A DNA stretch of 64,000 nucleotides, taken from contig NC_133650.1 of NCBI RefSeq assembly GCF_009905375.1, forward strand, positions 170,332,518-170,396,517. Reading direction: 5' to 3'. Shown piece by piece: positions 21,781 through 34,367 of the stretch. A model generated the notes under the pieces. It did not search any database, had not been told where the DNA came from, and was given only the letters and a program-made list of their open reading frames with translations. The translations under genes and the position numbers were made by a program. This DNA comes from Apium graveolens. Lineage: Eukaryota > Streptophyta > Magnoliopsida > Apiales > Apiaceae. Numbering within the stretch: the first letter of the stretch is position 1; each line of letters starts with the position of its first letter.

Positions 21781-23863
21781 ATATACTCGGGAACATCTAC
21801 TCCCGGTTTTAGAAAAGGGTTCACCTTTGGGTCCCCTATACTCAGGGTATACGCAACTACTGCTTATCTCTAGCATAGGTATTATGCAACTAATAAGCAT
21901 TTGAACCAACAGATATATAAATCAAGAATACGAAATAGGCATGCATATATACCATATCACATGCTCCAATATATCGCAAGAATTTGCTAATAACAAATAT
22001 GCATTTATCATAAGATCATGCATATACACATATACATCGCAACAACAGTTATACGGGTAGAAAACTTGCCTGAGCGACTGGGGGTTACAAATGGCTTGGG
22101 ACGAGTCTGGTAACCTATAAATAACATATAAGTTGGAATTAAACCAAATTCGCTTATGAATCTATACTTTAACCAATTAGACCCTAACGTTCGCTTTTGC
22201 GCTTAACGATTCACTTAAGTCGCTCGAGTTCCCTCGGCTCCACCATTTTTAATAAATTAACCATTAAGGGTTTTAAGGCGATTCTTTCGCGAGTGCCTTA
22301 CCAACTGACTAATACACTTTACATAAATGTTTCATACTCCAATTAGTCCTTTAAGGTCTTTAACCTATGTTTCAAAGTAAGGCGAGGGGTAATGGTTCAT
22401 TCGCCAAACGCCGTTACTTAAAACGGTCGTTTCTCCTACACCGTACATCGGAATCAAACGAACCACAAATCAAAACGAAGCTCGTAACATGAACTATCTA
22501 ATCATGGCAATGGTCAAAACCTAGCACTGAGTTCACGGGTCCAAATGTTAAGAGAAAAAACAGTCTAAAGTAAATCGGACATTACGACGGCTATGTTTAC
22601 GCGATTACCAAATTTTAAACTACTCCAATCAACCACAATCAACCACAAATCAACCCATAACCACCAATACCACCAAACTTCATCCAAACCTTACTAACTC
22701 AGTCCATAACCTCATGATTTTTCCAACTTATTCAATCTCAAACAAGAGCTACTAATTATACTTAAGGTTCATCAACCAACAACCAAGATTTATAACCCAA
22801 AATCATTATAATTCCATCCAAACTCTAAACATACAAGAATCATGCTCTCATGAACTATAACAAACAAAACCAAACCTAATACTCAAAGTAAAGTTAGGGT
22901 TTGGAGGGGTTATACCTTCCTTGGAGAGTGGAGAATCACTTAGGAAGCCTTAAATAACCACTAACTATCTTTACTAAGCTTGGATCTTGAAGAAAACATA
23001 AGAAAACACAAAGTTAGTTTCTTGAAAACACTATTCACCAAGAACTTAGATGAATTGATTAGCTATGTTAAACATGGAATCTTGAGCTTAAACTTATGGC
23101 TCATCTTAGTTATGAATTATGGAAGCTAAAGAAACAAACCTCTTGAATTATGAAGGTGTGTAGCTTGATTTTTAAAATTTTCTCCTTTGCTTTTCATGGA
23201 AAAGCCGAGAGCAAAGAGTGGGGGAAGAAGAAAATGTTTTTGTTTTGGTTGCTTCTGATTTTTGTGTTTGTTTTGCTTGTTAATTAGGTTGTTACCATGG
23301 TAAATATTGTGTGGCTCACAATCATCCAACAACACACTTGCTTGGTCATGCTTATGTCACCATGTGATATCACCCTCCCTCCTTTGTCCTCTTCTCATTG
23401 GTTTGATGACATCATCCCCACTAATCTCTTTGATTAGCTTTTAATTATTTGGCTAATGACCGCTGATCTGTTATACGGTTCGCTTAACTTTCATTTTCGT
23501 TTATCGTTTGAGGGATCATACCCGGGATCTTATTACTTGGGTTCCCTTAACCTTTCTCAATACATTATATTCCTTTTATGATCCTCTCTCATAATCCTTG
23601 AATTTAAATCCTTTTAATCATGTTACCTTATACTCAATTCTTTCGGTATCTGGTGGATTTTCGGGAAAAATTAAAGTGTTCGGAATTGGATTCTGACGAT
23701 CTTTACATACACTTATATACCATATAGAGTACTAATAAAATCTCAGAATATCAATAACAGAACCCCTACATAGTGTGGCATGAAAAGTTTTCTTATTCAG
23801 CATAATCTGCAAAATCACTATTCATAAGGGTTTCAAAAATTTCCAAAAATTGGGGTTATTACA

Positions 23864-24639
23864 ACTAAGGATGAACTTACAGAATCCTTAAAAAAGAGGA
23901 GACTTTAAGAAAGCAACTTGAACGAGAACATGAAGTAATTAAAGCATGTAAATCATCTAGAGATGTTCATGCTCAAATTACTAAAGTTCAAGGTATAGAA
24001 TCCTTTTGTGATGCATCCTGGAAAAAGAGCAAAGAGAAGCTTGATTCCAATCTGATTGAAGGACTCTTTACAGATGTGGACTCGACGGATGATGAAAATC
24101 ATCCGTTAGATAATCAAAAGGACTATCCGTCGAGAGACAAGGAGCCACATATGTCGGCTGTGAGTAAACCAGTTAGCAAAGCTAAGTTAATTAAATTAAA
24201 TTATAAATATGGATCAGTTTCTAAAAACTTTATTCCAGGAGAATCACGTCAAGTTAGAAAAGAAAAGAAAGTTAATGTTAGTAATATGTCTATCAAGCAA
24301 TTGAATGACAGACTGGAAAAGATTGAGGTTAAAACAGAAGCTAAAAGGAAAAAACAATAGAAATGGGAAGGTAGGGATTAACAAACATAACAACTACACA
24401 CCTGATAAATATGCACCAAGAAAAATTTGTGTTCAGTGTGGTAGTATTAATCATTTGTCTATTAATTGCAAGATTGTTATGCCTACTCCCATGTCTGCAC
24501 CTTCTTCTTTTTCCAACATGAATGCCTGTAATGCCTATGAATGTCATGCCTGCTCAGAATATGAATGCACAATTTGCTAATATGTCATTTACACCTAATC
24601 CTTATTATGCTGTATTTAGTATGCCTCAAATGTCATTTA
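23864..24639 (+). pseudogene. Copia-2 gag, part before the Gypsy-1 insertion
   Basis: Broken gag with a CCHC zinc knuckle (CVQCGSINHLSINC, around 24431-24472) that would bind element RNA. A frame at 24076-24360 covers a Lys-rich region; a frameshift near its end leads to the knuckle frame (24305-24580). Two copies of the CGACGGAT/ATCCGTCG motif lie at about 24085 and 24127. The piece stops at the Gypsy-1 insertion and continues at 38179. Confidence 0.75.
24635..24639 (+). other. Target-site duplication of Gypsy-1, left copy
   Basis: ATTTA precedes the LTR start TGTAACAC. The same five bases follow the other LTR at 38174-38178, so this insertion is complete and undisturbed. Confidence 0.95.
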
Positions 24640-27600
24640 TGTAACACTCCCAGATCCGGGGTCGGGGATTTGGGTCGTCACAGTCTTTCTTTCCATAACC
24701 TCATGTTGTGACCCCACACTAACACACACCACAACACGTTATAGTCTCAGAGATGAAACTGAAATAAGTACAAGTCTTTGGATCCCAAATTTAAAAGTTA
24801 TTACAACCCAAAATGATTACTTGATAAGTTTACAGTTAATTGCCATTATCTGCCACAAGTTATAAGTATACATAATTGATTCCCAAAAGTAGAATTCCTG
24901 ATCTACAAATAGATCTACCTCTACAGCTATAGCAGCTACGATATCAATGGGAAGACGAGGGACGCTTCCCACGCTCTTGCGATGGGTCTGCTTGAGTCTA
25001 GCCATCCTTCCTAACTGTTATTGTGTGATAATGAAATGAAGCAAGAGTGAGCATTATAGCTCGCAAGATAATATATAGCGTAATCAATAATGCAAGTATC
25101 TAACCAGATAAATTACTGGAAATTCTTATTAAGTGTAAGATAATTACTTACTGGATATAAGCTTAAAGGGAGATGAAGTTACCAATTACTTCACTATACT
25201 TATATCATTTTAGAAAACTACTTGAACGACCACTGTTCAAAGTATACTAAGGTTCATCATATAGATGAGACTATAATATTAGACTGGAATAGATTCAATC
25301 TTTGAAATATTGTTTTAAAGAAATGAAGTTACGAGATACTTCATTTGATGGAAACATCATTTTAACTGTTTGACCCTGTCAATGCTTTGGCAATCACTTA
25401 TCTGTTGCCTTTCGATCGAAATGCTCCGGGTAGTGTTGCAGAAATATCCTAACTGGATGATGAACTTATTACGAGAGTTTGCCGCGCCAGGAAGACCACT
25501 TACGATGATCCGTCGCACTAGTGCAACCCCACCATTTTCTACATGTAGAGGAGAACAGTCAGATTTACTTGTCAACTGAACACTGGACTCCTAAGGAATG
25601 GACCATCTTAGCGGAACTTCTGAGCCATTTGGGTTAATATAATAAGGCTGGGTCGGCGCCACTCGACCACTTACTCCACTCCTAGTTTAGATGAAATCCA
25701 TGACCCTGAAACGTAAAGCTCGTCCCCCCTTCTCCAAGTAGAAACTTGTTGATACGGCTCCACCAAGAAGTCGTATCTAGTTGGAAAGGAAAACTCACCG
25801 ATATTTCCCAGGCGGTGCCTGTTAATAGATTAACTTATTCCAAGAATTTTACTTCCCGAGTGTTGGGTAAGTAATCAAAAACTCTTTTATTAAAACAACA
25901 ACCTTGTTGCGAATATAAAAATACATTACGGAGCCGAATCCCTCAGATTTTGAGCGAGTATTTAAATCCCCTTCGAAAGGAAGATCTTAAATATGAAAAC
26001 GAGTTTTGGGACCCGCTCTAACCTTCCAAAAATAGTTTTGATAAAGTTTGAAAATAATCTCTGGAAATATTTAAAGTAAGAATGATTTGATAATATCAAT
26101 TATTTTCCGAATACTTGGCAATTATTGAAACATTATTCTTTAGGAAAATAAAGAATATTATTTAATAAAATAAGCGAAATCATAAGTCCTCGAATGAATA
26201 TTCAAAATAATATTCATTAAATAAAATAAGCGGAGTCATAAGTCCTCGAATGAATATTCAAAATAATATTCATTAAATAAAATAAAACTATCGAATAAAC
26301 CTTATCTGATTAATAGTTTTGATAACTATATATATATATATAGTTAATATACTCGGGAACATTGCTTCCCGATTTAGAAAGATGTTCAACTCTGGGTCCC
26401 CTATATTAAGGGTATACGCAAGTACTGCTTATCTCTAGCATAGGTATTATGTAGTTTATAATCAATGGAATCAGCAATGAGATATCAAGATTAAGAAATA
26501 GGCATGCATATGTATATCATATTAGCATGCTCCAATATATCGCAATATTTTCTAATAACAACCATGCACTTATCTCAAGATAATGCATCAATATGTTACA
26601 TCACAACAACAGTATAACGGGTAGAAAACTTGCCTGAGTGATTGGGGTTGGTAAAAGACCTGGGACGAGTCTGGTAACCTTTAACCAATTAGACTCTAAC
26701 GTTCGCTTTTGCGCTTAACGATTCACATAAGTCGCTCGAGTACCCTCGGCTCCACCATTTTTAATAAATTAATCGTTACGAATTTTAAGGAGATGCTTTC
26801 GCGAATACCCTACCAACTGACCTTTAACCTTACATAATTATTTCATACTCCAAATAGTCATTTAAGGACCTTAACCAAGGTTTCAAAGTAAGGCGAGGGG
26901 AAATGGTTCGTTCGCGAAACGCCGTTACTTAAAACAGTCGTTTCTCCTAAACCGTACATCGGATTCAAGCGAACCACATATCAAAACGAATCTTACGACA
27001 CAATCTAGCTAAACATGGAAAAGTCACAGATTCAACAATTAGCTTTCTGTCCCAAATACTAAGAATAAGCAGTTGTATAAAAACGGGCATTACGACGGCT
27101 ATGTTTACGCGATTACCAAGTTTTAACCACTTCAAATCAATCACCATCCCACTCACAATCAACATTACAACCAAACTCCATCCAAACTTCACTACATCAG
27201 TTCCAACATCTCAAGATTTTCCAATTTATACTACCCCAAACATGAACTAATAGCTATACTTAAGTTCATTAACCAATAACCAAGATCTACTACTCAAACT
27301 CATTACAAATCCAACCAAACTCTAAATATACATGAATCATGCTTTCATGAACTATAACAAACAAAACCAAACCTAATACTCAAAGTAAAGTTAGGGTTTG
27401 GAGGGGTTATACCTTCCTTGGAGTGATTAGAGTAGCTAGGAAGCCCTAAGAAGCCTTGAGATAGCTTAGGAATACTTGGATCTTAAAGGAAATCAAAGAA
27501 AATAAAGTTAGTAATCTTGAAAACACTATTCATCATCTTCTTCCTTGATTTATTGGAAGAGATTCATGAAGAAATAGAAGCTTAAACTTCTAGGATATGC

Positions 27601-28362
27601 TTATCTAATCATAAGGGACTTTAGGTAATTACCTTGCAAATTAACAAAGCTAGAATCTTGATTTTTGGAATTTTTCTTCTTGAAAAGTGAAGAAAGCCGA
27701 GAGCTAGATGTTCTTGGGAGAGTTTTCTTTGTTGAATGTATTTGTGGTGGAAAATGAAGTCAAAGGGGATATTTGGATGATTTGTTGGTTGATTCAAGTG
27801 AGTGGATTATGACTAAGCATGACATCATCTTGGTGACTTCATCATTTGCCACTTGTCATCACTTGGTGGTGGAAGCATATTTTTATGCTAATCCTTTCTA
27901 AATTGCTTGATTATCATCATTAATCCTTGCACTAATCTCTCTTGCATTACTTGTCGTTTAATTGTTTTACGACTCGTTTATCGTTCGTTCTTGCTAATCG
28001 TTTGAGGGATCATATCCGAGATCTTATTACTTGGGTTTCCCCTAAACCTTTCTCAATATTTTATATTCCTTTTTATGATCCTCTCTTATAATCCTTGAAT
28101 TTAAATCCTTTTTAATCATGCTACCTTATACTCAATTCTTTCGATATCTGGTGGATTTTCGGGAAAAATCAAAGTGTTCGAATTTGGATTCTGACGATCT
28201 TTACATATACTTATATACAATATAGAGTACTAATAAGATCTCAGAATATCAATAAAAGAACTGCTACATAGTGTGGCATGAAAAGTTTTCTTATTCAGCA
28301 TAATCAGCAAAATCACTATTTATAAGGGTTACAAAAAGTCCAAAATTTTTGGGGTTATTACA
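24640..28362 (-). repeat. 3' LTR of Gypsy-1 (3723 bp)
   Basis: It is bounded by TGTAACAC and GGGGTTATTACA. Compared with the other copy it lacks about 30 bp near 24705 and about 53 bp near 26680, besides scattered substitutions, so more time has passed since insertion than for Gypsy-2. It holds two 58 bp units at 26171-26287 and a short (AT)n tract at 26326-26344. Confidence 0.92.
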
Positions 28363-28375
28363 GTCTCCCCTCCTT
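28363..28375 (-). other. Polypurine tract of Gypsy-1
   Basis: On the minus strand AAGGAGGGGAGAC directly abuts the 3' LTR; it primes plus-strand synthesis. Confidence 0.9.
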
Positions 28376-28395
28376 AAAAGGATTCTGTCCCGGAA

Positions 28396-29984
28396 TCAAA
28401 TAGAAAACAAATGGGGGTACTTTTCTAGCATTGCGCTCTCTAGTTCCCAAGTTGACTCCTCCATATTATGATTCTGCCATAGCACTCTGACTAGCTTGAT
28501 CACTTTATTCTGAAGCACCTGCTCCTTTTTATCCATAATCTTCACTGGTTTCTCCACGTTAGTCAGGTCTGGTTGCATGTCCACCTGCTCGTATTCCACT
28601 ATGTGCCTGGCATCTCGATGATACTTCCTTAGCATTGACACATGGAATACATTATGAACTTGTTGTAGGTTCGGGGGTAAGGCTAGCTCGTAAGCTAACT
28701 TCCCAATCCGTCTTAGTATCTCAAAAGGTCCAATGTATCTTGGGCTTAGTTTCCCTTTCTTTCCGAACCTCATTAATCCCTTCCAAGGGGATACCTTTAG
28801 CAGTACTAAGTCCCCTACCTCATACTCCTTGTTCTTTCGGGCTAGGTCTGCATACTTCTTCTGTCGGTCTTGGGCTGCTACAAGTCGTCCTCTGATAATA
28901 TCCACTATGTCTTTGGTCCTTTGGACCACTTCAGGTCCGAGCACCTTCCGCTCTCCCACTTCATCCCAGTATAAGGGAGATCGACACCTTCTTCCGTACA
29001 GGGCCTCATAAGGCGGCATTCTGATGCTGGCATGAAAGCTATTGTTATAAGAAAACTCGATCAACAACAAGTGATCATCCCAACTTCCTTTAAAGTCTAT
29101 TGCACAGACTCTCAACATATCCTCTAGTGTCTGGATGGTCCTTTCACTTTGCCCGTCCGTTGGGGATGGTAAGCGGTACTCATGTTTAATTTGGTTCCCG
29201 CACATTCTTGAAAGCTCCTCCAAAATATGGAGTTGAATCTGGGGTCTCGGTCTGAGACAATGGACGCTGGGACTCCATGTCGCGTCACTATTTCCATAAG
29301 GTAAATGTCCACCAATCTATCGACTGTGTATCTCTCATTAATAGGAATGAAGTGAGCTGACTTTGTCAGCCGGTCTATTTACCCATATGGCATCATGATT
29401 GGCTTTTGTCCTTGGTAAGCCTACAACAAAATCCATCGCTATCTGTTCCCATTTCAATTCGGGAATCTTCAGGGGTCGTAAAAGTCCACTAGGTCGTGCT
29501 CTATCTTTACTCTTTGGCAAGTCAAACATTTGCTTACCCATTCGGCTACGTCCCTCTTCATGTTGGGCCACCAGTAATACTCCTTTGAATCCCTATACAT
29601 CTTGGTGCTCCCCAGGTGAATGGAATACCTTGAACTATGGCTTTCATCCAAAATCTCGTTTTTAAGCTCTTGAACATTCAGAACCCAAATCTTGTAGGAA
29701 TACCTCATTATCCCCTTATCATCTCTCTCAGTATGTATCTCTTCTCCAGTCATTGACTCTCTGCCTTCCTTCATTACTTTTTCTTGGCACAATCTAATCT
29801 TTTCCAATAACTCTGGCTGCATCAAGATCTCAAACAGCTTTTCAGTTCCGGTTCCGGTTATCTTTAATTCTATTTCCATTTTCTCGAAATCCCTTATCAA
29901 TTCCTCCGAAGTCATTATCATTTTGAGTCTTTCCTTCCTGCTAAGGGCATCAGCCACCAGATTGGCTTTCCATGGATGATAGAG
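28396..29984 (-). pseudogene. Gypsy-1 integrase with chromodomain-like C-terminus
   Basis: Spread over three frames by frameshifts near 29530, 29385 and 29160. In order: the HHCC zinc-binding domain (H...H then CLTCQRVK near 29540-29640), the catalytic core (MDFVVGLPR, then SDRDPRF, then the TDGQSERT region with PYEALYGRRCRSPLYW), a GPY/F module (YIGPFEILRRIG) and a terminal chromodomain-like segment in the last 50 residues (about 28405-28551; WELESAMLEKYP end). In chromoviruses the chromodomain steers integration toward marked chromatin. The longest open piece is 28396-29223 (275 codons). It is inactive as it stands. Confidence 0.88.
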
Positions 29985-30362
29985 AATCTCACAATCATAA
30001 TCCTTGATTAGTTCTAACCATCTTCTCTGACGCATGTTGAGCTCTTTCTGCATGAATATGTACTTGAGGCTCTTATGGTCTGTGAAAATCTCGCACTTCT
30101 CTCCATACAAGTACTGCCTCTAAATTTTTAAGGCAAAAACTATTGCCGCGAGCTCAAGGTCATGAGTAGGATATTTAATCTCGTATTCCTTCAGTTGTCT
30201 CGATGCATACACAATCAACTTACCGTGCTGCATAAGCACACACCCCAATCCTTTGTGCGATACGTGACTATATATCACAAAATCTCCTTTTCCGTCTGGC
30301 AACGCCAACACCGGGGCCGTTACCAACCTTTTCTTTAATTCTTGAAAACTGTTCTCGCATTT
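29985..30362 (-). pseudogene. Gypsy-1 RNase H
   Basis: Follows the reverse transcriptase in the same order as all gypsy elements. The usual SDAS motif carrying a catalytic Asp reads SHVS here, so the active site is damaged. DHKSLKY and the end word [10 protein letters not shown] are kept. Stops separate it from the reverse transcriptase (at 30360-30362) and interrupt it near 30117, where a conserved Trp codon appears changed to TAG. Confidence 0.85.
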
Positions 30363-31481
30363 TTATGTCCATTCAAACTTCTCCGTCTTACGAGTAAGTC
30401 GTGTCAAAGGGGCTGCGATCTTCGCAAAGTCCTGTACAAATCTACGATAGTAGCCGGCCAATCCTACGAAACTCCTTACCTCTGTGGGTGTGGTTGACCT
30501 TTCCCAATTTGAGACCCCCTCTATCTTGGAGGGGTCGACCAATACTACTTCATTATTGATCACATGTCCTAAAAACTGTACTTCATTCCGCCAGAATTTA
30601 CACTTCGAGAATTTGGCAAATAACTGTTCCTCTCTGAGTATTGCTAGAGCTATCCTTAAAAGCGCTGCATGATCTGCCTCGGTCCTTGAGTGGATTAAAA
30701 TATCATCGATAAAAACTATCACACACTTGTCCAAGTACTTCTTGAATACTCTATTCATTAAATCCATGAAAGCCGCTGGGGTGTTGGTTAATCCAAAGGA
30801 CACTACCAAGAACTCATAGTGCCTATACCTGGTACGGAACGTAGTCTTTGGAATATCTTTTGGTTTAATCTTTAGTTGGTGATATCCAGTTCTCAGGTCA
30901 ATCTTGGAAAAGTAAACAACATCCTTTAGTTGGTCGAACAGATCGTCTATTCTGGGTAACGGGTTCATGTTCTTTATGGTTAGCTTGTTCAACTCTCGGT
31001 AGTCAATGCACAACCTCATGCTCCCATCTTTATTCTTAACAAATAATATTGGTGCTCCCCACGGAGATACACTGGGTCTTATCATACCCTTATCCAAAAG
31101 TTCTTGTAATTGGGTAGCCAGTTCCTTCATTTCTAATGGGGCTAACCGGTAAGGTGCCTTTGAAATTGGCGCCGTCCCTGGGGCCAATTCAATAGCAAAT
31201 TCAATCACTCTATCGGGTGGTAGTCCCGGAAGGTCTTGTGGAAATACATCTTCAAATTCGTTGACTATCGGAATGTCTTGCAAGTTGGGCACCTCCTTCT
31301 GCGTGTCCACCACATAAGCCAGGTAAGCCTCATCTCCTTTTCGTAGCACCTTATTAGCCTGGGCCATGGTCAAAAATTTTTGCGTCTGCCTCTTCCCTCT
31401 AAATATGACTCCTTTCTTCCCTGGGATATTTAACTTAACTTTCTTCCCCTTACAGTCTATCTGAGCATCATTGCTAGATAG
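30363..31481 (-). pseudogene. Gypsy-1 reverse transcriptase
   Basis: An open piece of 336 codons (30363-31373) carries a nearly complete reverse transcriptase: [13 protein letters not shown] at about 51, SKIDL with catalytic Asp at 159, YHQLKI near 164, FIDD at 221-224, and FLGHVI followed by the connection region (AGYYRRFV). The catalytic residues I can see are intact. A short stretch upstream, to the stop at 31479-31481, links it to the protease. It ends at a stop before RNase H. Confidence 0.9.
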
Positions 31482-31865
31482 CTAGTCCATTCCCAAAATT
31501 ACATCAAATTCCCCTGATTTAAGCGGAATCAGATCAACACTAAAAGATTGTTCCCCTATGCCTAACTCACAGGTGGGGTGAATCTGGTTAACAGGCATAA
31601 TTTCATGGTGGGCTATTTCCACTTGTAAGGGTTCTAACAAGGGTTCAACCTTAAGTCTAAATTTAAGCGCAAAGTCCTTTGATATAAAAGATTTAGTTGC
31701 TCGCAAATCAAATAAAACATTTGCACTGACTGAATTTAGAGAAAGGGTACCTGCTATCACATCTGAGTCTTTCATAGCATCTTGAACTGTCATATTGAAA
31801 GTCCTCGCAGTAGGTGGCTTATTAGAAGCAGCCCTACTTGCTCCTGAAGCTGCTGGTTTGTTCAT
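31482..31865 (-). pseudogene. Gypsy-1 aspartic protease
   Basis: A retropepsin-like segment of 127 codons. The usual active-site word LFDSGATHSF reads LFDLRATKSF, so Ser and Gly next to the catalytic Asp are lost; activity is unlikely. It ends at GMD followed by TAG where Trp is expected. Confidence 0.82.
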
Positions 31866-33098
31866 TGGGCATTCCCTCTTCCAATGACCCGGGCGTCCTC
31901 ACTGATGACAAGCGGTGGTTGGAATGACGGCAGGGGCTGACGAAGGGCACTTGTGGGAATAGTGGCCCACTCGACCACACTTAAAGCAGGTTGTTGGCTT
32001 TCCTCTACAATCCCCAGAGTGCATCCTTCCACAAGTGTTACAGACTGGCAATGGGGGTCGAGACTGGTTGGAATAGGACATTCCTGATTTCTGGCCGTTC
32101 TGGCTCACATTCACACTTACGGACCGCTTGAACCAAGTACTCCTTCCCGGTAGGGACACTGCTCCTCGAATAATTCTAGTTGGGAAGCTCCCTCCTGCGG
32201 AACATCCGCCCATGCTCATACTCTTCCTCTTTATTCCCTTCTTCTCTCTTTCCTTCTGCATCTGTTCACTTCCGGCTTATGCAATTGTTGCCTTTTGCAC
32301 CAGAGTGGCATAATCAGTAAGCTCAAGGATTGCCACCCTATTCTGAATCCACGGTTTCAGTCCCTGCTGAAACCTCCTAGCTTTCTTCTCCTCGGTGCTC
32401 ACAAAATCTGGCACAAACCTTGATAACTCAGTAAATTTTACTTCATACTCTGCTACAGATAAGTTATTCTGCTTTAGCTCCAAGAACTTGAGCTCCATCT
32501 AGTTCTCCATAAACCTTGGGAAATATTTTCCCAAAAACAACTGACTGAACCTCTCCCAGGTTATGATAGCATCTGTCTCCATGTTTTTCTTGGCTTCCCA
32601 CCAGTAGTTGGCCTCTCCTTTCAGAAGGTATGTAGCAAATACAGTCTTCTGTGCATCATCGGTACTCAGAATCTCAAAAGATTTCTCCATTTCCTTTAGC
32701 CATGCCCTTGCCTCAACTGGGTCGGCTGATCCGTGGAACTCAGGGGGCTTAAGGGACTTGAAAGCCCTGAAAGAGTTTGCCACAACATTATTATTTCCTT
32801 GAGGGGGTGGGTTGGGTTGACGTTCCAATTTCTGCCTTAGTAGTTTCATGAACTGCCCCATGGGATCCATGACTGGGTTTGGTACTTGTTGCTCAACCTC
32901 AGTTTCACCTTCTTCAGCCTCTATCTCAAATCCTTCAACATCAAATGTTTCCTCCTCCTCTTCATACTGGGAGTCGTCCTGTTCAACATAATCCTCATCT
33001 TCCTCTTCACTGTGTTCTTGGTTCCTACCATCCTGGTTATGGCTTCCCTGATCCTCAAATCCAGGGTTCGCCCTAGTTCCAATCCTTCTTAGCGGCAT
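31866..33098 (-). pseudogene. Gypsy-1 gag with zinc knuckle
   Basis: Start chosen at the ATG at 33096-33098 (MPLRRIGTRAN). It has an acidic N-terminus, then the gag capsid core (FKSLKPPEFHG, DPVEARAWL, ANYWWE), which assembles the particle, a stop at about 32496, the rest of the capsid (KFLELKQ, 32277-32498), another stop near 32275, and two Cys/His knuckles (CNTCGRMHSGDC and CFKCGRVGHYSHKC). A third knuckle is broken by TGA at its second Cys. It shares its frame with the protease region. Confidence 0.87.
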
Positions 33099-33146
33099 GA
33101 TACTGATAAATTTTGGAAAATTCAACGTTAGGTCACAGTCATACAC

Positions 33147-33603
33147 AAGATTGTGCCTTGCATAGTTTCTATAATGGGGAGAACGTATCTCACAATTCTA
33201 TTATATTATGACAGTTCTAATAAGAAGTTCAGTAATAATAACGATAAAAACAGTGATCTCGTCACTTAAGGAACTGAACTGAAAGGAAACAAATATATAC
33301 ATAATGTGAGAAATACATAGTTCGATCTGGTCAAAAGTACAACAGTGCTACAGTCATCTGCCCAAAAGTGAAATACATGAGTCTAATTATCTAGTCAGAG
33401 AAAGGGATACTATATACAAGTCAACTATCCCGGAAAATTGGCTCTTACTATGGCCTCGACTAACTAGACGACTAGACTACCACATCACTGGTCCTGAATC
33501 AATCACCAGAGTGGGTCAACTCCCACACCCTCTCCATCGCACGACGGAAAATTTAGTCAGCCTGCCTCCTAGATATCCTGCCATGTCTGTCTCGCTAGAG
33601 TGA
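33147..33603 (-). other. Non-coding gap between the upstream ORF and gag of Gypsy-1
   Basis: About 450 bp without convincing coding signal; no hairpin or promoter element is obvious. Confidence 0.5.
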
Positions 33604-34180
33604 TCAGAGTCTCGCACGAGCCATGAGCTCTATCCCAGTCAGCTCTCTCCTCAGGGATCGGGGTATGGTAGCTCTAGCCTCATGAGCTCGTGCACGCCTA
33701 CAAGCCCTCTCCGCATCCAACTCCCTCCTGACCTCATCCAACTGGGCCTCAGCAACAGCCACTCGAGTCCTCAGAACATCCTGAACATAGCCGTGAGCTA
33801 ACAAAGACTGCCTATGGGAAAGGTCGAGAGGTGGTGAATCCGGAGCCGCTGGGGGTGCCTCCTCGGTCTTCCTAGGCTCAGGGGTATGGGTCTCAGAGCT
33901 GTCATCATAGGGGCTCCAAGATAGTGGTGAAGGGGTAGGAGCTCTAACCACCGGGAGTGAGGGTAAAGGGGTACCAGTATAGTCCACTATAGCTCCGACA
34001 TGCTCCCCAGCTATTGGGACCTCATCCGGGTCCTCCTCATCTGAAATCACAATAACCTCTGTCTCTGACTCCTCTGAGGGGTCCTCCTCCTCCATCTCAA
34101 GCTCCTCCTAATCTTCGGCATCTAGCAGTGCCTCATCCTGCTCACGCTCGAACATCTCTGGGTCCTCTATCTCATGCGCC
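33604..34180 (-). CDS. Upstream ORF of Gypsy-1 between PBS and gag (hypothetical, acidic)
   Basis: On the gag strand, 163 codons from the Met at 34095. The same frame is open further upstream to about 34180 apart from one TAG near 34110, so the original ORF was longer. It is very acidic at first (EEEDPSEESETEV), Pro/Ser-rich in the middle, and ends in an Arg/Glu/Ala helix likely to form a coiled coil (VAEAQLDEVRRELDAERA). It resembles nothing I recognise. A shorter acidic ORF occupies the same place in Gypsy-3 (53905-54108). Whether it makes a protein or only affects gag translation is unknown. Confidence 0.5.
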
Positions 34181-34350
34181 TACACTTTAAATGAGCTAAG
34201 TTACTATCATGATACTTATAAGGGTTCCCGTAAGGGTATTAACTGTCAGGGCTACTTTAAGTAGTCCGACCATGAACTTGGCAAGAGTTCTTATTATCTT
34301 TGTGAGTTTATTATTATATCGTCGCATCATCTCTGAGGTTTATAACGCTC

Positions 34351-34363
34351 GGCTCTGATACCA
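34351..34363 (-). other. Primer-binding site of Gypsy-1 (tRNA-iMet)
   Basis: The minus strand reads TGGTATCAGAGCC, 4 bases from the 5' LTR end at 34368, complementary to initiator tRNA-Met. Confidence 0.92.
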
Positions 34364-34367
34364 TTTC

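Larger units (their letters stand above)
12101..23863 (-). mobile_element. Gypsy-2: long-LTR chromovirus-like element, internally rearranged (non-autonomous)
   Basis: Minus-strand element. Its 5' LTR is 19699-23863, with PBS 19681-19694. Its 3' LTR is visible as 12101-14098, with polypurine tract 14099-14111. The rest of the left LTR (the counterpart of 19699-21844) must lie beyond the Retand-like insertion, outside the window. The two LTR copies are nearly identical where they overlap, so the insertion is fairly young, yet the interior contains only broken pol and gag pieces in a scrambled order, shared with Gypsy-3. It sits in the gag region of Copia-2; actaa (23864-23868) is the predicted target-site duplication. 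Confidence 0.85.
19699..23863 (-). repeat. 5' LTR of Gypsy-2 (4165 bp)
   Basis: On the plus strand it starts TGTAACACCCCC beside the PBS and ends GGGGTTATTACA. It contains a 55 bp tandem repeat (21478-21698) and an (AT)n tract (21743-21780). An LTR of this size is long even for Tekay-type chromoviruses. There is no coding content. Confidence 0.9.
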
